From the NCBI GenBank assembly GCA_018398765.1, contig JAHBMJ010001273.1:1-28711 (forward strand): DNA of 28,711 bases, read 5' to 3'. A model generated the notes under the pieces. It was not told where the DNA came from. It was given only the letters and a program-made list of their open reading frames with translations, and ran no database searches. The translations under genes were made by a program, and so were the position numbers. Positions 21,103 to 28,711 of the stretch are shown here, one piece after another (the stretch's first letter is position 1; the number at the start of each line of letters is the position of its first letter). The stretch comes from Chromera velia (lineage: Eukaryota; Sar; Chromeraceae).

Positions 21103-22139
21103 GGCTTTGTTTCTCCCTTTTCTAAAATTACTTTGTTCAAGGCCCTCTGGCTGCCAGTCGTGCTGTATGGACTGGAAACGATCTCGCTGAAAAAGACAGA
21201 TGTTGCTTGCCTTGATGCATTACAGTTACATTTTGTTCGATGTTGTTTTGGTCTCTCCCATCACTCCTTTATTTTGTCTTCCCTTTTCTGAGACTTTCTC
21301 TCTCGAGCCATTCAGTTCTCTACTTAGTAAGTTGAATGAGGGCTTCATCCAATGTATTAAATCGATTGAAGGTGCTCTTCTACCCCAGGCAGTGTGGAAT
21401 GAGTGCTTGGCTGGTTTGTGTGAACCCTTCGTTAAGACAGTAAAATGGCTGGCCGTTCCATTAGATTGCTCCCTTGTATGGCCTCCATTGCCAAGCATGG
21501 TGGGGGACAAGTTTCAAGGGAAGGGCAAGGGCAGAAGGAAAAGGGTGGCAAAAAAGATCGTAGAGGGTGCCTGGCTGTCCGACTGGTTGAAAAAAGAAAC
21601 TAAAAACATTAAAAAGAGAGACGAAATTAAATTTTTCCCCCGCCTTGCGAATCTCTCCCCTTTCTAATCGGAAAATCCGACCATGCAGACAGCGTTTGGC
21701 CATGCACCTTCTGAGTGAAAGGAAATGACGTCCGAGAAGTGAAATGATAGAGTATAGTGTTGAACCTCTGCCAAAGAGTCTGTTGCAGTCCTTCGTAGGC
21801 TTCCGTACGCTTTTTAAGGCTCTCACAGGGGGGGATATAGATAGAATCCAACCAGAACAGCTATGCAATAAAATTTAATGTTTGTCCCCCTCGTGTGTGA
21901 TCAAAAATAAGGTTCATGTCCTAACAGAATGTAAGGACACAGAAAAGGAATGAAACAGGCTGACAGAACTGTACAAAATTATGAAGCAGAAAGCGCCCAT
22001 TAACATAAGAATACAGATCGCACAACACGTTGCAGGTGCAACTAGGAAGGGCACTTCTGATAATGAAAAGAAAATGAAGACCATAATATGGTGTTGCTGT
22101 TATGCACAATCTTGCCTAGAAGCGGTTCTAAAGCTATAG
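21103..22139 (+). pseudogene. LINE-B RT C-terminus and CCHC finger
   Basis: This resumes LINE-B with FVSPFSKITLFKALWLPV and LYGLET, the post-catalytic RT block. A shift near 21285 and another near 21665 change frame. The last frame carries CLSPSC...KVHVLTEC, a CCHC finger like that of LINE-A but with different spacing. It then runs ITELYKIM-type sequence to TAG 22137-22139, with possible coding beyond it. In-frame TAA (21876) and TGA (21726, 21951) occur. The second TGA falls in EKE-stop-NRL, where Arg would be natural, so real decay is present here. Confidence 0.7.
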
Positions 22140-23150
22140 CCAACTGTTTCAAGAAGGTCTATTCTGTCGATAAGGCAAGTTGAGGCAAATCGATCCGATT
22201 AGCATGCAGGCTTCCTCATCCCCCCCCCCCATGAATGTGTACTCTGGGTTGTCCTCAAAGCCTTGCTAGTGGCTTGGGATTTGGCGTCGCTAAATCTAGG
22301 ATTTAACCCTCAATCATCATAAAGATCACAACATAATTTCAAATTAGCCTAGAAATTAGCCTAAATCAACTTTGAGGGGTAATCATAGGTCAAACCTATC
22401 TAGATTGTGAATCAGCTAGATAAGCCTATAGCATTAACCTAAGTCGAAATAAATTTTTTGTTCCCTATTTTTTTTTTAAAAAAAAAAAGATTTTTTAAAA
22501 TATTGATTTTCAAAAATGTTATAATTTGATACATATTAATTTCAAATAGTTAGTTAGTTTAGTTAGAGGATGCTTAACCCCAAACTGAGTTGGAGCGCTA
22601 AGCTTCCGGGTGGCGTATGCATGCATGGTTTTGTTAGTTTTTGTGGGAATACAGAAAATTATTCATTTCTCAGCACTGGGAGGCCCAATGTGAGTGCAAA
22701 AGCGATCGAACAACATTACGAACGAACAGTTCGAATGCAGTCGCAATGGAGAAAAGGGGCATTACAATCATTATAATCAAGTGATCCCTTTCATCCAACC
22801 ACTTAGCGTATGAAGAGAATCTGTGCATGAAGTCATCCACACAGCGAATACACGAATCATGCACACAGAGTTTGTTGTCAACACACCCAACAGACAAAGT
22901 ACCGCTCTCTCCTTGCAAATCACATGAGAGCAGATGAGATCCATGCACAGATCCATGTACATCATACACCTATGCATAAAGAGCTTAAGATGGTTAGAAG
23001 ATGCTGAAAGAGGTGAATAGTGTCGTGGATTGAAAGAGGCACCCAAGACTAATGCCCATTGCGTTATACTCTAGAGAAATTGAGAGGCTCACATATTATA
23101 ACCGGAGCCCGTTGTGTCCTCAGGCTGTTTCAACGACAATGCTTTACTAC
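22140..23150. other. Intergenic, mostly AT-rich
   Basis: No gene is recognised. A short coding-like continuation of LINE-B (22140-22200) is possible. A C-run lies at 22221-22230. The direct repeat aattagccta occurs at about 22343 and 22356, and an A/T tract lies at 22440-22560. ORFs at 22570-23046 have no motif. Confidence 0.5.
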
Positions 23151-23924
23151 TCAAGCAACCGAAGTTGCGCCGCTCGTGCAGAGGAAGTTGGCAATTTCTA
23201 TGTTTCCATTGCGAATTGCGATATCGAGTGGGTTGTCGTCCATACGTCCATCTCTGTGGAAGTCAACCGAGGTACCTGCGTTGACGAGGATCTGCACGAT
23301 CTCCAGGTGTCCTCCTTTGACTGCCGCATAGAGGGGAGTGTTACACCACTCACGCAGAGGGATTTGGTAAGAGTTTTCAACTCGGTCATCTACCCAGGGA
23401 TTCAGAAAGTCGGTCACGTTTTGGTAGCTGGCAAGAAGCGCTCTGACCACTGCCTGATGACCGTTACGAGCAGTGTAAAAGAGAGCTGTGCGCCCAACTG
23501 TGGTGCATCTCCAGGGAGAGAGGCGACGAAGTCCGTGTGGAAAGTGTTGTAAAGCGGCGTCAAAGAGAAGAAAGGTGACGATGTCCAGGTAGCCTTGGTG
23601 CGCAGCCGCAAAGAGAGGATCCCAACCGTTGTTGGCGATGCAATCAATACGTGTGCGATTGTCACAACGGAATCTGACGATCTCAAGGTTCCCTCTCCAT
23701 GCAGTACGAAAAAGGAGAGTCTGGCCGACTAGACACTGGAGAGAAAGGAAGTCCTTTTCTGCTTCTAAGTTTGCGCCTGCACTGGTTAGACCTCTCACCA
23801 ATTCGATGTTTCTCTTGTCAACAGCAGAATGAAGGAGCTACCCGAGGTAAGCTTTCATCTGCAAATTTGATATCCTCAGCCTCTCCACCTCCGTAGGCCC
23901 TTCTTGAATGTTCCCACCTGACAT
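23151..23924 (-). pseudogene. Ankyrin-repeat protein with one in-frame TAG
   Basis: The ATG at 23922-23924 opens 257 codons to TGA 23151-23153, interrupted only by TAG at 23838-23840 (codon 29). After an N-terminal leader, about six ankyrin units follow. They include LLHSAVDKRNIELV, LFRTAWRGNLEIV, PLFAAAHQGYLDIV, ALFYTARNGHQAVV, PLYAAVKGGHLEIV and PLDIAIRNGNIEIA. Ankyrin arrays mediate protein-protein contacts; the partner is unknown and no other domain is attached. The TAG lies directly before the first repeat and the frame is coding on both sides. It is therefore a recent pseudogene, a gene in which TAG is sense, or a gene whose first exon lies elsewhere. The last repeat appears complete. 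Confidence 0.75.
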
Positions 23925-25235
23925 GCTCGGTCTTTCAGGGATACAGGTTGCCAGCTGTCTCTCAACGATGCCCTCAGCATCAGGTTCTTTTGAAACTTAT
24001 ACACAGATATATATGTATCTTAGTCACAGACTCAGTATGGACACCCAGCCGACAGTTCTTTCCTGGAGTCTTTCATGTCAAGATAGATGGAGAAGCCTCG
24101 GAATGCTGTATCTTGTAGGGACCACACGACTTCTGGCACACACAGTGCCGGATCGCATTGAAGGGTTTGGGTTTGGGCATGCACACGTGTTCCACCTTCT
24201 GCATGTTGCAGAGTTGCACGCGTTTAATACTATACGCATCTGCATGAACCCAAACCTGCATGCATGCAATGCACTATGCCGCCTCTGCTATGCTCCTGCG
24301 GCATACCGGGGCCCAGTAACGCCTAGAGTAAGGCTAAAACCGAAGAGATTCACAACAGTACTCAGGAGAGCAGTTCACTAGATTTAACCAGATTGCAGTG
24401 AGAATAAACACTAAACCCAGCAAAGTGGCGGGGATGGTGAAAACCAGAATTCAACTTGCAGTGATCAGAGCTTCGGTATACTGTATGAGGGGGGAGAGAA
24501 AGCCGGAGAAAGCCAAGAAAGCAACAACATGGGGAGTGTTTCTTTGCAGGTGCCGGGGCTGTTACTGCAGCGCAGGCACCAAGGAGCACAGATGGCGATT
24601 GTGAATAAATGGAGAACCTAAATTTTGAAAGTTGAAACTAAACTTCTAAACTGAACCGAATGCATTTAACATTATTAAGCAAAAAAAAAAAAATAATCCT
24701 GCAAAAAAAATGTTGGATGACTCACTATATAGACTATATAGATCGAAGTTTATAGATCCGCTCGATCCTCATATACAGAGACATAACTAGACGCAACATA
24801 CATAACAAACCTCATGCTTAATCATCAGATATAATACAAACTAAATAATAACTTTGAAATTTAAGTTTGAATTTATTATATAGAAATATTTCTTATAGGG
24901 CCTTTTTGAAGTTAATATAAGTTAATAATGAAGTTTAAAACAAATTCACCAGCCTAACTTTATAATTTGTCATCGATCAGACCATTCTAAATATGTAGTT
25001 TGTTGATCAATATTCCTAGCAATATTCAGGAACTTCGACAGTTAGGTTTGATTTATTTAGGTTTGATCCAACTTGATAGGGTCTGGTTTTCTTGATTAGA
25101 TTGGATTGACTAGCATGAGCTAAGGGCGGTTATCGGCTGTAATCGGGGGTGATTTTCATGTGAGTTTCTCGTTAGCTATGCCATGTGCCACATCCTATGC
25201 TACCACACACCGCCCCGCATCACAAGTGCCCCTAA
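23925..25235. other. Intergenic, no gene recognised
   Basis: The ankyrin frame remains open for about 22 codons upstream of its ATG, to TAA near 23990, so an upstream exon is possible. Two GCATGC sites overlap at about 24257-24270. From 24600 to 25100 the DNA is strongly AT-rich. No domains are seen. Confidence 0.5.
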
Positions 25236-26515
25236 TGAGCGGCTGGAGAAGAAGAAAAAAGACTTGAAGGCGGGAGATAGGAAGACGAAGGCAGACGACA
25301 GGAGAAGATAAACTAATTAAAAAGACTGCACCACCAAAGTAAAAGTACAGGCATACAAGTGAGGGCTGAAAGCGAAGGGAGACAAGCGAATGGCTGACAC
25401 TACCAGCTAAAGGCCGAAAGAGAAGAAACGTGAGCTGAGGGCAGGAGACAGAAAAGTAGACATAGATAGCCCTAGCAGATAGCCACAGATCGTAAGAGTA
25501 GACAAGGCGCAGAACAGAGGAAGAAGCTGAGAAATGATATTATGATCAAAGGACTAAAATCAAAGGGAGAAAAAGAAGGGGCTGGTAGTAAAATATAGCA
25601 GAATGTAGCAGAGGGCTGGTCCCCAGAAAGAAAACAAATGCTGGATAGAAGAGGCAGAATACACCCTGAACATGATAAACACAAACGGAGAGGCAGGTAG
25701 CGGAAGCAGAAAGCTTTCAGCACAAAGGCAAAGGTGAAGGCAGAAGGATGCGAGTAAAAGGCTGAAAGCAAAGGGATTTAAACCAAGAACGGGCGGTTGG
25801 CGGCTGGAAGAGAAAGCACGTAACCTGAATACGATCTGGGCGCAAAGCGAGGGAAAGGTAGCGGAACGAGAAAGAGTGCAGCACATAGATGGAAGCGCAG
25901 GGAAATAAAATTAATGAGGGCTGAAATGAAAGAGAGGAAAGCGAATGGCTTATAGCAGAAGGCTAGAAGAGAAAGAATAAGACCTGAGGGCGGGCGACAG
26001 AAAGACGGAGGCAGATGACGGGAGAAGAAAGACTACACCACCGAAGTAGGGGTACAGGCATATAAGTGAGGGCTGAAAGCGGAGGGAGACAAGCGAATGG
26101 CTGACACTGCCAGCTGAAGGCCGAAAGAGAAGAAACGTGAGCTGAGGGCAGGAGACAGAAAAGTAGACGCAGACAGCCCTAGCAAATAGCTGCAGATCAC
26201 AAGAGCAGACAGGGCGTAGAATAGAGGGAGAAGCTGAGAAATGATATTATAATCAAAGGTCTAAAATCAGAGGGAGGAAAGGAAGGGGCTGGTAGCAAAA
26301 TATAGCAGAATGTAGCAGAGGGCTAGTCCCCAGAAAGAAAACAAATGCTGGATAGAAAAAGCAGAATGTACCTTGAACGCGATAGGCATAAACGGAGAGG
26401 CAGGTAGCGGAAGCAGAAAGCTTTCAGTACAAAAGCAAAGGTGAAAGCAGAAGGATGCGAGTAAAGGGTTGAAAGCAAAGAGAATGGGCGGCTGGCGGCT
26501 GGAAGAGAAAGAACG

Positions 26516-26560
26516 CAATCCGGCTTAGCAAGCTGGCGCCTTAACCACTCAATTGCAACC
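26516..26560 (-). tRNA. tRNA-Ser(GCU)-like 5' fragment
   Basis: On the minus strand, a D-arm-like GAGTGGTTAAGGC is followed by an anticodon arm CCAGC-TTGCTAA-GCCGG with anticodon GCT and one stem mismatch. The long variable arm and T-arm of a true tRNA-Ser are missing, so it is not a functional gene. The sequence is absent from the matching place in the first array copy and accounts for most of the period difference. It could be a SINE head or tRNA-derived insertion; GCAATCC and GCAACCT flank it. Confidence 0.5.
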
Positions 26561-26820
26561 TGAACACGATCTGGGCACAAAACGAGGGAAAGGTAGTGGA
26601 ACAAGAAAGAGCGCAGCATATAGATGGAGGCGCAGGGAAATAAACGAGGGTTGAAACGAAAGAGAAGCAAGTGAACGGTTGGCAGCAGAAGGCTAGAAGA
26701 GAAGGAATAAAACCTGAGGGTGGAAGACAGAAAGACAGAGGCAGGTGATGGGAGAAGAAAGACTACACCGCCGAAGTGGAAGTACAGGTATACAAGTGAG
26801 GCCCTGTGAGGGCTGAAAGC

Positions 26821-27405
26821 TAGGGAGGGGCACTTTAGCCGGTTATACCATGGTTAGTATTGGTTACTGACCCTACACCCCCCCCTTACAACGTATGATA
26901 TATAACTATCAGTCAAAACTGGTGTCAATCAATTAATTACGTTTGGTTACTCACAGAACTGGCTTCAAAATTGTTAAACAGGTTATGATAAAAAATGATG
27001 GAAAATGATGTGTCATACTCACTTTACCCCCACATCCCCCATAACCGGATAACCCAAAACCTTTTTTGACCCCCCTTAAAAACAAAGTGACCTCCTTTAA
27101 GAAGTATTCAAACGTGTTCTAAACATCATTTTGAATGTTTTTAAAAGTTGAAAATTTGGTTGGTTACTGAGATCAAAATGCTCGTAACTGGGTAATCTGT
27201 AACCTCTTTATGTGACAAAGATAAAAAGGGGGTAACCCAAAGTAACTACGTAGCCTATACTTCAAAAACATCAAATTTTGACGTAACTTGACCAGGCGGA
27301 GCTCCAAATTGCCAGACTGGCTCACAAAAATCTGTTTTTGTTCATATTTTATGTTATTTTGGGCTTAAAATCTACTAGGATAACCTTCTAGAGTGCCCCC
27401 TCCTA
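26821..27405. mobile_element. 585-bp MITE-like element splitting the tandem array
   Basis: The ends are TAGGGAGGGGCACTTTAG and, inverted, TAGGAGGGGGCACTCTAG (15 of 18 identical). The array sequence ggctgaaagc (26811-26820) and ggctgaaaac (27406-27415) flanks it as a 10-bp duplication with one mismatch. The interior is AT-rich with many GGTTA/TAACC motifs that could be subterminal binding sites, and has no ORF. TIR sequence and duplication length suggest a hAT- or Mutator-like cut-and-paste element; which one is not settled. Confidence 0.7.
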
Positions 27406-27480
27406 GGCTGAAAACGAAGGGAGACAAGTGAATGGCTGATACTATCAGCTGAAGCCTGAAGGCCAAAAGTGAAGAATGAG

Positions 27481-28367
27481 AAGAATAAAACTACTACCTG
27501 TTTTGGCGTTCTTGAATATCAATGTCATTGAACTCATACTAATTCAGCTGTTGGCTTGTGTGCTGTATAGTGCCAGGATATATAGCTTATAGACATTGGG
27601 CTGGGAAATGCTGGCCGTCTGCTGCATCAGTGCTGATCTCTGCCATATCGATATATATATATATGTGTGGTTGTCAAGGTTCTTCAATGGATGTAGGTGA
27701 GTGCCTCGCCAAAAGAATGGGATCGAAGGGATATTCGCGTGCGCGCGCGTGTCAGTACGTTAAGTTTGTGTAAAATATAGAAGTCTTCTGGGGCCTCTGT
27801 CATTGTTTTCTATGTGGTGGTTGCCTCGGAGGGCAGAACAGATGTATATATAATTGAGAGTGTGTTCTTTTTTTCAGACAAAACAACGTAACATTTTTTC
27901 TGCCGGAACGCGTAGGGGGTCTGAACTATACACAGATACTGAGGCCCTGGGCCCTGGCACGCGTCCTCGCGGGGGGGGCGTGGCGCGCGGTCGATCGATC
28001 GTACATCATTGCATAGGCGCCGCCCCCCACCTGACTACCTTTCACACAGGGCCCCGTTAAAGTCTTCATGCAACATGCATGACGATCGATATGACTTACT
28101 TCTCCACGATACGGCTGCAGACACAAAAGCTTCGAAACGATTTCATAATATAATTGTGAGCTGGCCTGAAACAGCGGAAAGAGTAGACGGGGTGGTAGGC
28201 GATCCACCATGCAATCAGTATAATGATCTGTCGGGAAGGAGATGTGTCGCCTCTACATGCATGTGTTGCATGCAGCATGCATGTCTAAATTGAATCTGAC
28301 TGTCAGCATTTGATCATCGCAGCATGCAATAGACTGACACCAGCGTACCTTTGCCATATCTCTAACG
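27481..28367. other. Intergenic DNA with TA, Z-DNA-type and GC-rich tracts
   Basis: No gene is recognised. A TA run lies at about 27650-27664 and an alternating purine/pyrimidine run (gcgtgcgcgcgcgtgt) at 27737-27752. A GC-rich block with a G-run and ggcgcgcgg lies at 27950-27990, resembling the hairpin DNA in LINE-B. Four GCATGC sites or close variants lie within 28250-28327. Confidence 0.5.
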
Positions 28368-28711
28368 ATGGACATCTTTCTGAAAAACATTTACAAGGAG
28401 AGCCACCTTCCACTTGGAAGGTTTCTCCAAAAGGCGGCCGCTGAAGATTTTGGTGTCTGCTGGTTGTTTTTGTTTTTCTTGAAGAAAGGAAGACTTGGTA
28501 TCAAGGGATCATTTGTCTCCCTCAATTTTGATGAACATGAGACAAACATAGAGCTGGTGGAGTCTTAGAAAGGACATTTTTTTCGTGCTCTCTGCTGTCG
28601 TAAAGAGCACCGTCGCATTTTTGTTGCCTTCCTTCCACCCTCTGTAGAGGAAGTTGTCTTCAAGACGAGGAACAAACCCCTCAAGGGCCGGGTCTTGGGG
28701 GCATTATCCAG
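28368..28711 (+). CDS. Unidentified ORF, partial at window edge, one in-frame TAG
   Basis: An ATG at 28368 opens a frame that runs to the end of the window with a single TAG at 28566-28568. The first part has FLQKAAAEDFGVCWLF, then GRLGIKGSFVSLNFD; after the TAG it continues with RRIFVAFLPP and a basic stretch, KPLKGRVLGAL. The alternating hydrophobic pattern looks like a real folded protein rather than chance. It could be ORF1 of another retrotransposon or a host gene; no family is recognised. Composition does not change across the TAG. Confidence 0.4.

Larger units (their letters stand above)
11284..22139 (+). mobile_element. LINE-B: non-LTR retrotransposon split by two insertions
   Basis: In order on the plus strand: ORF1 (11284-12003), partial endonuclease (12058-12909), GC-rich DNA with an assembly gap (about 12850-13770), linker (13775-14398), RT (14399-15419), a 5.7-kb insert (15420-21102), then the RT C-terminus and CCHC finger (21103-22139). 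The RT acids are intact, but the endonuclease lacks its N-terminus and several frameshifts are present. It is convergent in domain order with LINE-A but distinct in sequence. It faces head to head with LINE-A. The 5' and 3' ends are not sharply defined; no tail repeat was seen. Confidence 0.8.
25236..27480. repeat. Tandem array, period ~707-740 bp, slightly over two copies
   Basis: The landmark gagggctgaaagc recurs at 25361, 26068 and 26808, giving periods of 707 and 740 bp. Flanking sequence matches almost continuously, and the array resumes at 27406 after an insertion. The plus strand is purine-rich (GAAGG/GAGA). Within each unit there are weaker internal repeats (compare 25365-25460 with 25920-26010). 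Minus-strand ORFs repeat the same Leu/Ser/Phe-rich peptides in both copies and show no domain, so the array is probably satellite-like rather than coding. Confidence 0.85.

Noticed and set aside
25472-26670. Minus-strand ORFs with repeated Leu/Phe/Ser peptides
   Set aside because: They are translations of the tandem array, repeated with the same period, with no domain and different ends in each copy.
1-28711. CRISPR arrays, rRNA genes, intact tRNA genes, bacterial operons
   Set aside because: No regularly spaced short repeats, no rRNA-like blocks, no complete tRNA cloverleaf and no bacterial gene organisation were seen.

Overview
This is a gene-poor, repeat-rich stretch of a eukaryotic nuclear genome, probably a protist or alga. 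No operons, Shine-Dalgarno sites or bacterial genes are visible. What can be recognised is mostly retrotransposons, smaller non-autonomous elements and tandem repeats, plus one ankyrin-repeat ORF. A 371-base assembly gap lies at 13341-13711. The species cannot be named from the sequence.

Layout. (1) 1-1794: mostly non-coding, with a broken ORF resembling a BED-type zinc finger (964-1437). (2) 1795-8912, minus strand: a nearly full-length non-LTR retrotransposon, here LINE-A, with ORF1, ORF2 (APE endonuclease, reverse transcriptase, C-terminal CCHC finger) and a short TTTGATT-type tail. A 370-bp GAA/TTC tract sits just upstream of the ORF2 ATG. (3) 9197-9621: a foldback element with ~190-bp arms. 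(4) 9787-10062, minus: an endonuclease fragment of another LINE (LINE-C). (5) 10301-10401: four back-to-back GC-rich hairpins. (6) 11284-22139, plus: a second LINE (LINE-B), interrupted by GC-rich hairpin DNA with the gap and, at 15420-21102, by a 5.7-kb element. (7) That element has inverted terminal repeats of ~204/222 bp, a 4-bp GGCT duplication, and one long minus-strand frame encoding a GIY-YIG nuclease followed by a reverse transcriptase. This is the order of Penelope-like elements with an N-terminal endonuclease. Removing the insert and one GGCT restores the LINE-B frame exactly. (8) 23151-23924, minus: an ankyrin-repeat ORF with one in-frame TAG. (9) 25236-27480: a tandem array with a ~0.7-kb period, containing a tRNA-Ser(GCU)-like fragment and split by a 585-bp element with short inverted repeats. 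(10) 28368-end: an unidentified ORF running off the window.

Two points stand out. First, the long reading frames are interrupted mainly by TAA and TAG at places where glutamine fits, and several end at TGA. LINE-A ORF2 has 11 TAA/TAG and no internal TGA over about 1,430 codons. Either the host reads TAA/TAG as glutamine, as some ciliates, ulvophyte algae and diplomonads do, or C-to-T decay has produced the pattern by chance. The sequence alone does not settle this, and there is evidence on both sides. Second, the GIY-YIG/reverse-transcriptase element has DNA-transposon-like ends and a clean insertion site.
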